Below are positions 13,459 through 25,264 of a stretch of 64,000 nt of DNA, one piece after another. Positions within the stretch are counted from its first letter, which is position 1. Each line of letters opens with the position of its first letter. The position numbers and the translations under genes were made by a program. Under the pieces are notes generated by a model that made no database searches, was not told the DNA's origin, and was given only the letters and a program-made list of their open reading frames with translations. The DNA is from Linnemannia elongata (lineage: Eukaryota; Mortierellomycota; Mortierellomycetes; Mortierellales; Mortierellaceae). The DNA lies in assembly GCA_036320915.1 (NCBI GenBank), contig JAXBDG010000003.1, positions 1,798,001-1,862,000 of the forward strand. Reading direction: 5' to 3'.

Positions 13459-15008
13459 TTATGCAATAGTTGTGTTGGGTTCCTCAGGGAAAGGTGCGGA
13501 ATTCCTTCGGAGCTGGACCAGGAAACCAGTGTGTCCAATGGGCATATGAAGGGGTCGGCAAACCCACCCGACAGCATCATCAGGGATATTATCAGCGGCC
13601 GTGGTAGCAGTTTCTTGAGTTCCATCCCCAGATGACTGCTGAAGGGGCGAGACGTCCCCAAAGCCACCGACATGGACTCTGCCCTTGACTTTGCTCCTGA
13701 CAGCGGCCGATCGGACACTCCACTCTTTCCAACCGACCTCGAGAACCTTCTCGACCGAGTATCCAAAGCCGTTCTTTCGCATCCACTGAACGAGCTCCAG
13801 GACCTGGGACATGTTGACCATGTAAAGACACATGGGCCGATCGGGTTTCAAGAGCGGCAAGAGATCTTCGAGGACGGTGAGGGTGTCTGGCAGGTCGAGG
13901 CTGATGGCGTCGTATTGGTGGCCCTTGGGGTGAGGATTGGGCGGTAGGACCTCATTGGCCTCTGTCAGCTCCTTGCGTTTGAGCTCCAGAGCCGTCATTG
14001 GTTTCCCATCCTTATTGAGGACAATAGAATCCTGTTCTTGAGCCGAAGACGATCCTGATCCCGGATAGTGGTTTTGGCCCTGGTCTTCGCCTGTGAGGCG
14101 CTTGATGACCCTCTGCAACCCGCCGACAGATCTCCAGAATGTGATCCCGGGACGATACATGCCTCTCCAGAAGCGCTCAATGTTTTGTTCAGCCTGGAGG
14201 GAGTGATTATTCCGGATGTCGACAGTGTCGAGGTGAGATCCGGGGCCGAGGATGGCGCGTTGGATGTACATTGTCATGGATCCGTTTCCTGTTCCTGCTT
14301 CGAGGACGTGTGCTCCTGGGAAGAGGTCGAGCAGATGGACGGCGGTTGTGGCGTCCTTGGGGTACATAATGCTGGCTTGTCTCTTCACCCTTGTCGAGTA
14401 CCTATTGTTATTTATGCCGCACGAAGGTTGTTATTGTTAGCACAGGCGTGCATTACTTTTCTCCTTGATCGCAAAGCGAGCAGCCTTGAGACTTACTCGT
14501 CGAGGCTGGGCCAATGCAGGGAGAACTTTGCGCCCAATTGGGTTTCGACGGTTGAGAGAGGGGTCTTTCCGATGATAGAGTCGTGGTTCAATCGACCGAC
14601 ATTGTTATCCCTGAAACCGCCTTTCTAAAATTCAGTGATGTTAAAAAAAACGTGGCTGATCAGTCAACTGTGTAATAACATTTTAAAATAACGGTTTGAA
14701 ATAATTGAGCAAAGCTGTAAGAAACTCACCCGCAGAGGTCCGATGAGTCGTCGCTCTCCTTTGCTGTCATGGATGATGATGACATCGCCGTACTGGAATC
14801 GGGGATCGACATGGGGCAATACCCTTGATGGATCCTGTGGCTCTGTTGCTAGTCCAGTGGCTGCTGTTGGAGTTGTGGCGGTTGTAAGGGTTCTTGCGGT
14901 GAACCGGGTTGCGAGGGTAGGTGAAACTCTGCTGCGAGTCAACGGTATGTGTAATGTGCGCCCTGTCAATGAAAACGGTAGACACCGTCCTGGTATTCCT
15001 GTGGCCAT
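13459..15008 (-). CDS. tRNA (adenine-58-N1) methyltransferase, mitochondrial (TRMT61B-like)
   Basis: Predicted S-adenosylmethionine-dependent tRNA m1A58 methyltransferase, 449 residues in three exons: 15008-14730, 14624-14497 and 14401-13459. The first 45 or so residues are rich in Arg, Thr and Ser with almost no acidic residues, which suggests a mitochondrial presequence. Next comes the Trm61 N-terminal barrel-like segment (YGDVIIIHDSKGERRLIGPLR). The Rossmann domain begins near residue 160, with motif I VLEAGTGNGSMT at 168-179 and an acidic DTVDIR downstream. The stretch ISLDLPD matches the later conserved motif of the family. A Ser/Gln-rich insert near the middle and a long C-terminal part make it larger than bacterial TrmI. 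The presequence favours the mitochondrial enzyme over nuclear Trm61, which works with Trm6. The start codon is 216 bases from the divergent LCMT1 start. Confidence 0.88.
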
Positions 15009-15224
15009 CCTTTTCCTGGTGTTGTTCCTGGTTAATAAAACGTTGGTTTGTGAATGAAGAAAGAAGATCTCTTTCTTTTGTTTCCGAGATCTCTTTTCAT
15101 TTTTTTTTGGTGTAAGTGACTGGCTATTCACCCTCGTGTCCCCTCCTTGCGAAGGCCTAAGCCCAGAACTTAACTTTTTATTCTTTTCATCATACCTCAA
15201 ACGATTCACACGTACAACCCAACA
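15009..15224. promoter_or_regulatory. Short bidirectional promoter between two methyltransferase genes
   Basis: Only 216 bases separate the start codons of the mitochondrial tRNA methyltransferase (minus) and LCMT1 (plus), so the two genes must share upstream sequence. I see no clear TATA element. A T-rich tract lies near 15,099-15,110. Confidence 0.5.
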
Positions 15225-17079
15225 ATGTCTGGAGGAATGGGAAACAGGAGTCCGCCCTTTTGGCCAGGACCACGCAGAATGGGAGGACCTGCAGCACCTG
15301 GAGCACCAGGACGAGGTCCTTTCACTCCGTCCATGATGCACGATGAACCACAGGTCGCACGAGACGACGTGATCAAAGGCACCGACGACGACGCCATCAT
15401 CAGCAAACTGTACGCAGCGCAGTAACGCGTCTCAGGGTAGAGTGAGAGGCAAGCATGTAATGGCGTGAGAAGTATCACACTCGCTAACGCGGTCGTCATA
15501 TTTCTTGACATATTGTTAATGGCACAATAGGTCTGCGGTGAACCTGGGGTACCTGGATGATCCTTTTGTGAAGCACTTTGTCAAGCGCCCGTCGCGTCGA
15601 CCTCCATTGATCAACCGAGGCTCCTATCTCAGGACCCGATCGTTGGACACATTCACAGAACAGTTTATCAAAAGTGACACTAACCAGAGCTCAACGACAA
15701 CAGCAGCATCCCTAGAGTCTGTAATCACACAATCCGCATCAACTCACAGTCCTACGACTACAGCTACTACAACTACTCCTGCTGCCGTTGCAGGTATCAA
15801 GAAACAGATTGTGTCGTTGGGCTGCGGCTCAGACACCAGATACTTCAAGTTCAAGGTACAGCACTATAACTTTGATCACCAGAGTGCGTATTTAGAATCA
15901 GAAATGCTTGCAGTCGATTGATTGACACACGATCGCTCTTCCTTCTCGCGCAGGCCAATGGCCTTTCGGTGCACAAGTACTTTGAGATTGACTTTCCAGA
16001 GTCGACAGCCAAGAAGGCGGCCGTGATTAAGAAGAACAAGGCATTCACAGACATCATTGGAGACCCAGACCTGAAACTCGGTACGGAAAATATGTTGCCA
16101 GGATTAGGCCTTCTCTATGTCATGCACGATCTCGCCAGCTGGCCCAATGGCTCTGATTCTTATTCTTTTTCTGTGTACCCATTCGCTCCCGGTTGGTTAG
16201 GTCTGGGAGGAACTGAACTTTACTCGAAAGATTACTGTCTCCTATCCGGCGACTTGCGCGAATTCACCGAGTCTATCGTCCCAAAACTCAAAGCACAGGG
16301 ATTTGACACAAGGTATGTACTCATGGCCTTCAGAAAACAAATATGATGTATGAATCACTTTACTTTCATTCATATTCTCACTAGATCTTCCTCATAACTC
16401 TCATAGCCTACCAACACTGTTTCTCTCGGAGTGTGTGCTGATCTACATTCAACCAGGAGATTCAGACGCGATCGTGAACTGGGTCGGGACCAACATGGAC
16501 GCCTCATTGTTTGTTGTTTATGAGCAGATCAATCCAGCCGACGCTTTTGGTGCCATGATGCTCAGGAACCTCAGGGTACGAAAGGAGAACAAGAGCTGTC
16601 AGCAAGCATTTTTGTCCACATCTCCTTCAAAAGCTTGGTACTAACCGCCTTTAAAAATCGCGCTTTTGCATGTATAATTTTCAGGCGCGACAAATCGAGT
16701 TGCCAGGGATCCATGCGTACCCGTCATTGAAGAGTCAGGAGGAGCGCTTCACGTCGCGAGGTTGGCAGGCTGCCCAGGCCGTCAACATGAACAGACTCCA
16801 TGAGTCCCTCTCCGAACAGGAAATGAAACGGTAAGTTATTTTGAAACGCAACATATCCATATCCTCTTTCATTCTACTTGATGGCTGACCTTTCACACAT
16901 GTTTTGAATGTGCGGGACAATGTAGGATATCAAGTCTGGAGATTTTTGACGAGGTGGAAGAGTGGCAGTTGCTGGCGGACCATTACTGTGTCGCGTGGGC
17001 GTATCAAGCCAAACCCCAGCAGTCGGAGCCCCACCGCGCTCAGCTAATCCATCTTTTAGCCAACGCGGTAACATTATAA
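15225..17079 (+). CDS. LCMT1: Leucine carboxyl methyltransferase 1 (PP2A methyltransferase)
   Basis: Methylates the C-terminal leucine carboxylate of protein phosphatase 2A catalytic subunits, controlling holoenzyme assembly. Exons: 15225-15421, 15531-15855, 15954-16080, 16201-16312, 16407-16575, 16685-16830 and 16926-17079 (409 residues). Seen features: a Pro/Gly-rich N-terminus; the family segment GYLDDPFVKHF; motif I SLGCGSDTRYFKFK near residues 161-174; YFEIDFPE; SGDLREF; LPTLFLSECVLIYI; and the C-terminal DHYCVAWA. Between 16081 and 16200 lies a 120-base stretch with GT-AG ends and a pyrimidine tract but no stop codon. Removing it joins KLG to LGGTELYSKDY, as expected from relatives; keeping it gives 449 residues, so intron retention would still produce a protein. 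Human LCMT1 is about 334 residues. The gene converges on NUP50, whose stop is 119 bases away. Confidence 0.93.
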
Positions 17080-17198
17080 ACGAATTATTCCTGCGGTCAT
17101 CGCAAAAAATGACTGAAAACGTCACAAATAAGTTTTCCTAAGAAAAAGGGTTAATGCCAAGGTTTATTAATGAATCTATCGACTGGGCGTTGAGACGA

Positions 17199-19569
17199 TC
17201 ATGCGGCTTGGCCGCCTTCCAGAGCCTGGAGGAGCTCTTGGGCCGTCTGCTCCTCCTTGACACGCAGCATGAATCGCTTTGGTTTCCCGTTATCGATGGC
17301 AAAAATGGTCAGCGTGTTCTTATTCCGCTGTGGCGGTAATTCCTGAATAATCCAACCTGGCACATCGAGAACAAGCAAACACAAACACATAAAGAAAATA
17401 ATTAGTGGTTAAAGTCCAACCGCAAGAAAAAAAACAATATAGACCCAGCAAAAAGTGGTCGAGACTCACTATTGATGGTGATCAAGCCGGTGCCGCCAAT
17501 TCTCATGATCATCCGGCGCTTCTTGGAGACGGTATGCTCGTTGACTCGGAACTGGCCAATGCCCAGATCCTTGTGCTCATTATTCTCGGTACCAAACAAC
17601 TTTGCCCGGACTTCGTATACCGTCCGCTCGTCTTCCTCGCCCTTCCTTGAATCGATCGGCTCCGACTTTGTATCATCAGCCACCCGGTCTTGATCACCAT
17701 GGTTACTACTGCTCGATGCTACGTTGCTTGTAGTAGCGGAGATGGTAGAAGCGGTCCATTGTGAATTCGAGGAAGTCTGGAACACAAAAGGTTTTGGTGT
17801 GGTAGAAGGTGATCCTGACGCAGGCGAACCAAAAGATCCTCCAGACATGGACCCTGACCGCCCAGTTGAAAATGGCTTTGGCTGAAAAGAGAATGGTTTG
17901 TTTGTAGTCGCCGAGGACGAGTTCGCAAACGCGTTTGTCGAAGGTGAGGCCGATGAAGAGGTTGAAGACGGGATATTTGTTGTCACGGTAGCAGAAAGGG
18001 GCAAGCCAAAAGGATGAACAGCTGACGATGACGATGACGACATAGCGGATCCGTTCATTCCGGTATTGTTGTTGTTATTAATCCATGCAGCCGACGAGGT
18101 TGGGTTCCTGGGTGGGTCGATGGCTCCCTTGATTGATGAGGATCCGAACCCAAAGAGACCACTTCCTGCGAGATTTGCAAAGGGAGAGGATGTTGGTGGT
18201 GCTTGGATCGACCCCGATGCTGTTGATATTGTATCTCCTGGTACTGCATTCACTCCAAGTCCCGAAAACGTCTTTTTCACAGGAGTAATGTCACCTACGC
18301 ATGTTTTAGGAGAGCAATGATAACAGAGTGTCAACATTCATGTGATGGAACGAGGCGCGAAGATTGAAGGTCATATCCGGAATTATGCTTACTGGTATCG
18401 GTGCCACTCATCACAATGGTCTGGGGTTCTTCAATTCCAGGGTATTGTTTCTTTACTTTCTTGCGTTGCTCGATGTAGGCCTCAAAGGCTCCAGCGAGAT
18501 TCGTAGTGGCATTGTGCTCTAAATCACGCTGGATCCGTTTCAGAAAACCCTGGTTGACTCCGCGAAGTGACCTCTCGTAGCCTTCCCGGTCGATTGTGAG
18601 TGGCTCAGCAGGGGCAGGGACGGGTGTTGTGATAGCCAGGGTGTTAGCGTTGCTGCCAATGTTGAAAGTAAAAGCTCCTTTGGCGAGAATTGAACTGGAT
18701 AGTGATACGAGTGGGGCTGTACTTGACTTTGTGGTCGCTGTACTCGTAACTGTGCTGCTCATTCTGCCAAGTTGTCCCTTTTGTTTAGTTGTTGTGTCTG
18801 ATGCTGTCGTTCCTGTAGGATCTATGCGATTTTTGAGGTCGTAATTAGCATCAATGTTAGTTACCTGGTATTTACCGAGTACCGATGGCCAGTTGCCATT
18901 ACGATCGTTAAAGAAATGTTGAACATACCGTTACCCGACTGTGATCCAGCGGGGGAACTTTGGACTGCTCCTGAGATCCGTGTGTTCTTCACGGGAGTTC
19001 CACTAAAAGTGATATTTGCGAACGGATTGGTGGACGATGATGCTGCTGCTTTTAAACTAGGCGATGATGACGACAGGCTGGGAGTGGCAGATTGTGATGC
19101 TGTTGGTGAAGGTCTTTTGCCATCGTCGCTCAAGTTGGATAGAGTCTAGTAATGGCAATCAAACAAAAAGCAAGACACATAAAAATGTGAGTACAAAAGG
19201 CATTGGTGTGACATTTTTGGTGGTGGTTTGAATGTGCAATAAGCCCTTTTGTACTATTTCTTGTGAACTTTTTTAGACTGTACCTTTGATCCCAATCGCC
19301 GCAAGACTTTCATTCTACAAGTGCCAAGTCGTTAAAGTACACCGTATGGAATGAAATGAAAAGCGCATTAGATACCTTTTACAATCAGGGGTGCGAATAT
19401 GCAATAGAAAAAAAAGAAGCAACAACAAGATGTCGAGATTTTCATACGGCCGTCTGGCGAGCTCATCGACTGATGCCATCTTGAATGTTCCCATCTGGGT
19501 GCCCGAATCATGGTCTTCCTGGTCATAGTTGTCCTTTGTGAGCTGACTGTCTGTGCCTCGTTTGGACAT
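17199..19569 (-). CDS. NUP50: Nucleoporin Nup50 (RanBP1-domain, FG protein)
   Basis: Nuclear-pore basket protein that works with importin-alpha and Ran in cargo release; 593 residues. Exons: 19569-19448, 19314-19284, 19145-18929, 18821-18393, 18294-17470 and 17356-17199 (1,782 bases). The N-terminus MSKRGTDSQLTKDNYDQED, followed by GTFKMAS and a short basic RRPMKVLRRLGSK, matches the importin-binding start of the NUP50 family. The middle is Ser/Thr/Pro-rich with scattered FG, FGSP and PF motifs. The C-terminal 115 or so residues form a Ran-binding domain (YEVRAKLF, GIGQFRVNEH, RRMIMRIGGTGLITIN, KRFMLRVKE). The acceptor of exon 4 could also lie ten bases further downstream without breaking the frame, at a cost of three residues. 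It lies head-to-tail behind the MMACHC-like gene, 164 bases apart. Confidence 0.92.
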
Positions 19570-19733
19570 GGTGGAGGGGTTGGTGAATGCTGCTGTCTGT
19601 GCCTGGCAATGAGACAAAGAAACAAAAACAAAAAGAAATAAGAAGGGGCCAACACCAAAGTACGCGAAAGTGTGAAATGAAATGAAATGAAAAAAGAAAC
19701 GAATTGGCAGTCACTTGATGGTTTATTTTAGGT

Positions 19734-20818
19734 CTAGATAGGAGAGGTGCACTGCTCCTGGCCTTGCTGGAACTTGATGGCGCACTCCTCAAGGAATTCA
19801 GGCTTCTTCTGGTAGTGGTACCGCATCTGGTTGTCAGAGTACCGCCAGGGAATCCAATCTGGCCTGTCCTGCGTCAAACTCTGACGAAACGCAACCCAGT
19901 CCATCCAATCCTCCGCATTCCAGCCCTTCGTCAACAAGGCCGTTTTGGTCACCTCCAATGCTGCATTCCTGACCTCAATCTCCTCGGGTGCCAGCTTCTC
20001 AAACGCAGGATTAACCTCGATTGGCTTGGAATCCCGGGAATAGGTGCCCGTTTTGTTAGTCTCCGTAATCAACAGCTCCTCATTATCCGAGAGGTCATAG
20101 GGCAAATCAACCATCACAATCGCCCGCATGCCGAACCAAGGGCCGTAAACAGGATGGACATTTAAAAACGCAATGGGGTTGAAGTAGGCGAATCCTGCAG
20201 CCTGAGCAACGTGTTGGATAGGGAGAATGGTGGTAGGGGGTGCGACAAATCCTGTAGGCTTTGATCCGAGTGGAGGCGTTCCTGCAGGGGGTACTGTGAT
20301 CCTCCAGTGCGAAAAGGCGACCGAGAATGGCGTCGTGAATTCCTGGCCTTCCTTATCGGAATACAATTGAGCATCCTGGAGGGCCTGCAGTGTGACTCTG
20401 GGGATGAGTCGCTCACAGTAGTGATCCATGGGGTCTTTGGCCTCTGCCTCGGAAGTGAACTTTGAAGGGTAGTGCTGGGCGAGGAACGTCTTCCAGAAGG
20501 TTTTGTGGCTTCCGACGATGATAGACAGGGTTGAAGTCTGGCTGAAGGTCGGCATGGGGTTGCTCTGGCCAAGAGTCGTTGCGTTGTAGCTTTAAAGTAT
20601 CATCAATGCCAAGTCCGATGGTTCGTTAACTGTGCGTTTCTTTTTGAGTTGGCTCTGGAGTGAGCGGTTCGTGCAACACTTTGTGACTAATAGAACAAAT
20701 AGCGAACGCACCTTTGGGCAGCAAAAGGATGGACGATGTCGAGGCCAAGCTGGCCGAGGGATCTCCTGAGGGATGACAAGAAGATTCGCTTCTGTTCTGG
20801 GGTTGGTGTAACTGTCAT
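19734..20818 (-). CDS. MMACHC: MMACHC-like cobalamin-processing protein
   Basis: Probable cytosolic cobalamin chaperone; in animals MMACHC removes the upper ligand of vitamin B12 before delivery to methionine synthase and methylmalonyl-CoA mutase. Two exons, 20818-20712 and 20589-19734, give 320 residues (human about 282). Matches to the family: the N-terminal IVHPFAAQSYN (human VYPFQVAWYN); SIIVGSHKTFWKTFL; DPMDHYCERLIPRV (human DPVDQCVAYHLGRV); HVAQAAGFAYF; the core NVHPVYGPWFGMRAIVMV (human IHPRFGGWFAIRGVVLL); and a late W..DW....R segment followed by RYSDNQ. No targeting signal is seen. The extension carries the insert NEELLITETNKTGTYS. The family match is strong over the whole length, but activity and substrate are inferred. 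Cobalamin use is known from early-branching fungi and rare in Dikarya. Confidence 0.85.
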
Positions 20819-22722
20819 GGCTGGTTCCTGAAATGAGCGTCAGTATGTTTTTTGAATGAGACTGCAAGAAGTGGGAATGAGAGAGAGGGGAAGAGGAGTG
20901 AACTTCGCTCTTTGACTCACTTACTCTTACTTGCACCCACCCGCACAAACAAACAACAAATGTGACTTGATGTGTGCCTGAATTGAGTGATCCAAGAGGT
21001 AATCGAAGGTGCGTGAGAAATAATCGTCAACAACAAACCTTTAAGGATTCAAACGAGAGAACATCTCAAGAGAACCTTCTTGACTTATCATTGAAGGAGC
21101 GACATCTTTTTTTTATATCTAAATACGCTTTGGTTCCCACCCATGTCTCACCATCGTCGCATTCGTACAACTTCCTTGGTAGATGTTTCGATATGACGCG
21201 CCTCTCCCTTCTTTTTTTTCATAGGAGTATCGATTTGTCTAGAGAAATTACCTCTTTCTTTCGACGTTCCTTTCGGGATATGAAACAATCAGAAACGAAG
21301 AACATGCCAATGACATTGCCAATGGGATCCATCCAAGCAAGCGATTAAACGATGGCCACTCCCGGCTAACAAAAGATGCCGGGTTGCCGGGTTGCCAGGT
21401 GATTGTCGGTCGATATGGTGCCACTCTTTCAACTCTTCCCTTTTTCACATTATCATGCGCTTGGCCATTTGTGAAAGTGAGCTTCTGTCTGAGGGAATTT
21501 TTATTTTCAATATCGGTCGGATCGGTGGTTGATCTTTTGATAAGGAAGAATTGGCCCATGGTAAAGGACGACTTAGAGACGAGAAAGCATGGGATAGAGA
21601 AAGCATAAAAACTGATATAGATATGCGATTGAGCAAAGAATAGGAATGGAAAGAGAGAGAGCAAGCAGGCAAATACGCCCACACTCCCACACTCTCACAC
21701 TCCCACAATCCATTTGATATGCCAGATCTGTCAGCGAAATGAAATTCGTCGGAGCCAGCTCTCGAAAAATAAGAATGAAAAAAATTAGCCGTTTGACACA
21801 TGCCAGAAAGCTTAGAAGGAAGAGTGTTAGAAAAAAAAAAAAAAAAGTGATCGGCCAGTGGATTCTTTTTTTAATGTCGTTAGTAAGTTGGAACTAATAC
21901 CAGCCGTTGTACACACATGCACACACATGGGCCATGGTCCAGGCGGCTTACTGTTCTCTTTTACTCTGTTGTGTTGTTTTTGACTTTTTAATCTCGTGTC
22001 CCTCGTCACTCATCGGTCTTGTCGATTCCTCGTCCGCCTTCTCTCAGAGAAAGGAGAAAAATGGCCGTGCTTCCTTTCGCTTTGCGACCACTACCATTGC
22101 GCACACACATACACACTCCGTTCCGGCCCATCCGTTCTACTCTTCTGTTGTAGCAAATTGTAACATGCCGCACATTACACTCACCCATGGATGGGCATGT
22201 TCAGTATACACGGCGTGATTAGTTTAGCCCTTGCGTCGGTACGCATTGTACTTGCATGGTTGCAGCGAATTAATTATGATGTGTGCTGCATGTCTCGGGC
22301 ATTCCTTGTCCGAAGCAGCAGAGCGGATAAACACGAGGGAGATGCTTTGTGGTAGTGTGCCTCTCTTGTGCTCTGTAATGTGGATTGGCTACATGTCCAT
22401 ATGTCGACCATACGTATATCCCTGGAGCACATGTGGTTGTCAAAGTGACTTTCTTGTTGGACGAGCTGGCTGCCGTTGAATTCTCTTTCTTTCTATCTTT
22501 TCTCCACCCTCGATTTCAGATAAAAGGGCCTCTTGATCCCCACTTCTCTTTCTCTCTTTTTTATTATTATTCTTCTCATCACTTTCAACAACAGCGACTC
22601 ATCAGTTTCTACTGTCACTACCAACCACCACTTACAACAACACTACTTTCGCTCGTCTCTCGACACTCATTCGCAACTCACTCACCCTACACTCACCAAC
22701 ACTCACATACACAAACAATACA
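20819..22722. other. Intergenic region with upstream regulatory sequence of the glycerol-3-phosphate dehydrogenase gene
   Basis: No gene is recognised in this 1.9-kb divergent interval between the MMACHC-like and GPD genes. It contains a 15-base A run near 21,832 and short AT-rich patches. The right end is C/T-rich and is probably the GPD leader. Confidence 0.55.
22519..22722 (+). promoter_or_regulatory. TATA-type promoter and CT-rich leader of the GPD gene
   Basis: AGATAAAAGGGCCTC at 22519-22533 resembles a TATA element followed by an initiator-like GGGCCTC. From there to the ATG at 22723 the strand is pyrimidine- and CA-rich, as expected for a highly expressed fungal gene. An almost identical arrangement occurs near 62,824. 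Confidence 0.5.
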
Positions 22723-25264
22723 ATGACTGAAAGAGTAGCTCTCATCGGATCAGGCAACTGGTAAAAACAACATGCACTACTCATTCATACCTCACACGCA
22801 CATATGACAATCCAGGGCGTCTTGCTATGTTATCCTGCATAACATTTTCAAGATAACCAAACTGACACCTTTGCTCACCCACTTCACCCACTAACCCATT
22901 CATATGCAATCGCCACCAATTTTTATTTTTCTTAGGGGTTCTGCCGTCGCCAAGATTATCGGACGCAATGTGCGCAAGTTCGACCACTTTGACAACAAGG
23001 TCAAGATGTGGGTCTTTGAGGAGAAAGTCAACGGTCAGAACTTGACCGAGATCATTAACACCAAACATGAGAACGTCAAGTAAGCGAACCTCTTTACCCC
23101 AGCTTTTTTTTTTTTTTTTTTTTTTTTTTTCGCTTCGGCATAAAAAAAATTAGCTTGTGTTTATGCAATGACAACATTGGATTTGGATTGGGCAGGACAG
23201 GACAGGAAAACAAACACCAACAACAAAAAAAGGGTCTTCTGCCCATTTATCCCCACCAGCCCGCGTGCTCGATTTTTTTTTCTTGTGGTTGTTACGACAT
23301 GGTCGCACAGCAGAACACTATTTGGCAACCAACGAGAAACCCGACCGCCATTTATTGTTCTTGCGGAGTCAATTGAACCACTGGTTCTTTTTTTAACCCT
23401 ACACAAAGTATCTAAGTAATCATCATTTGCTAATCCAGTTACTTTTATTTTTTGTCTGTTATGGGTGTTCATAGATACCTTCCCGGCATCCAGTTGCCTT
23501 CGAACATTGTTGCCTGCCCCGACCTTCTGGAGACTTGCAGAGATGCCACCATGCTTGTCTTTGTTGTCCCCCATCAGGTAAATATCGTAAAAAAGGTTCT
23601 TGATCAATCCCCACTGGCAATCAATACGCAAAAGAAAAAGAGACTTTTAGGCTATCAATCAATCAGCCAACCGCTGTTATTACCACTCCAGGACGAAACT
23701 GGAAGAAACTCAGGATCCAACACAGGGGGGGAGGAGAGGAGAAAGAGGCGTGAAAGGAGTTTTTTGAACGACCGACAACAATCTTACTGGAGACCTGAAG
23801 AGTAAGAGAGACGTTCTACGACTGTGCTCTCTCAACCCCCTCTGGATTAGACCTTGTTACCCAGATAAGATGGCTCGACCTCCTCTTTGGACGTTTTCAC
23901 ATGCTGAAGAGGATGAGCTGGGTTGAACGTGAACAAGAGCGTGCGAGATGATGGAAGCTGGGTAGATATCTTTATGGTTTCTGTGGTGGCGGGTGCGTCG
24001 ATAAGGACAATCATAGGCCGCAATCTCAGCAAAATGAGGCAAAAACAGCACACTTTGCTGTGATCGGAGAAGAGCCTTGAGCAAACGAGCCATTTTTTAT
24101 TTTATTTTTTCCCCCTTTGAGTCGTTCCAACACTACTACAGTGTGCGGATGTCGAATATGTGAATCGAAGGTGACATCGTCACTTGGAGGTGTGAATTTG
24201 GACGTTCTCTAGCGGCAAAGAGGAATAATATCCACTTTACTTGTGATGATCGGATCAATTAACTCCCGCTGCCGACCTGGAGACAACCAATCCTCCCCCA
24301 TGAGCTTTATCTCTTCCTTGCTTGCCTTTGCACGTGTCTACACACCGAGTTCCTGGGAAAACTCTACTTTATCTCGCTCAATGCTAACATTCGATCCCTA
24401 TCGTCATCACCTGTTTAGTTTGTCACAAGCATTTGCAAGCAGCTCAAGGGCAGGATTCCCGCCAACTGCAAGGCTATCTCCCTGATCAAGGGTATCGACG
24501 TCAACGCCGATGGTTTCCGTCTCATCACCGACATGATCCAGGAATCCCTCGGAGTCCCCACCTGTGTTCTCAGCGGTGCCAACATTGCCAACGAGGTTGC
24601 CGAGGAGAAGTTCTGCGAGACCACCATCGGATACAGAAACAGGGCTGACGGCGAGCTCTTCCGCGATATCTTCCACACCCCATCCTTCAGAGTCAACATT
24701 GTCCCTGATGTCGTCGGTGTCGAACTGTGCGGTGCCCTCAAGAACATTGTCGCCATTGGCGGTGGATTGGTCGATGGACTCAAGTAAGTATCTTTTTTCT
24801 GAATTGTCAAAGTACGTATCTTGCTGTTTTGTTTGTGAGCCAGTTAACTTATCAATTTCTTTGGCCCTTTCTCCAATTTTACCTCCCGTAGGCTCGGCGA
24901 TAACACCAAGGCTGCTATCATCCGCATTGGACTCTACGAAATGCGCAAGTTCTCCAAGATGTTTTACGCCGATGTCAAAGATGAGACCTTCTTCGAATCG
25001 TGCGGTGTTGCCGATCTGATTACCACCTGCGCCGGTGGCCGTAACCGTAAGGTGGCCGAGGCCCACGTCACAACCGGAAAGTCGTTTGACCAGCTCGAGC
25101 AGGAGATGTTGAACGGACAGAAGCTTCAGGGAACCTCGACCGCTCAGGACATGTACAACATCCTCTCCAAGAAGAACCTCTGTCATGAGTTCCCCCTCAT
25201 GACTACCATCTACAAGATCTGCTACGAGGGTCTCCCACCTATCAGAATCGTCGAGGATATCTAA
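22723..25264 (+). CDS. GPD1: Glycerol-3-phosphate dehydrogenase (NAD+), cytosolic
   Basis: Reduces dihydroxyacetone phosphate to glycerol 3-phosphate with NADH, feeding lipid and glycerol synthesis and redox balance. 340 residues; exons 22723-22760, 22936-23079, 23475-23577, 24419-24783 and 24892-25264. The N-terminal NAD-binding loop is GSGNWGSA at residues 9-16, split by the first intron after the tryptophan codon begins. [16 protein letters not shown] (Lys 119), [14 protein letters not shown] and [13 protein letters not shown] follow. The C-terminal helical domain has [17 protein letters not shown] and KLQGTSTAQ. The length is typical and there is no mitochondrial or peroxisomal extension. 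Intron 2 contains a 27-base poly-T run. Intron 3 is 841 bases, many times longer than its neighbours, and holds an antisense open frame. The gene converges on the membrane-protein gene, 243 bases from its stop. Confidence 0.97.
23104..23130. repeat. 27-base poly-T run inside an intron
   Basis: Uninterrupted T run on the sense strand of the GPD gene, near the 5' end of intron 2 (23080-23474). Confidence 0.9.
23847..24093 (-). other. Antisense open frame nested in the long GPD intron
   Basis: On the strand opposite to GPD, an ATG at 24093 in good context (AAAAATGG) opens a 78-codon frame beginning [14 protein letters not shown] second overlapping frame one base out of phase carries a coding-looking stretch ([16 protein letters not shown]) and ends EPSYLGNKV at 23847. 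A single frameshift would join them into about 85 residues. I recognise neither. It could be a small gene with a frame error, a decayed gene copy, or chance. The unusual length of the host intron is the main reason to list it. Confidence 0.25.

Noticed and set aside
21248..21682. 144-codon minus-strand frame upstream of GPD
   Set aside because: No domain; overlapping frames in several phases reflect low-complexity promoter sequence.
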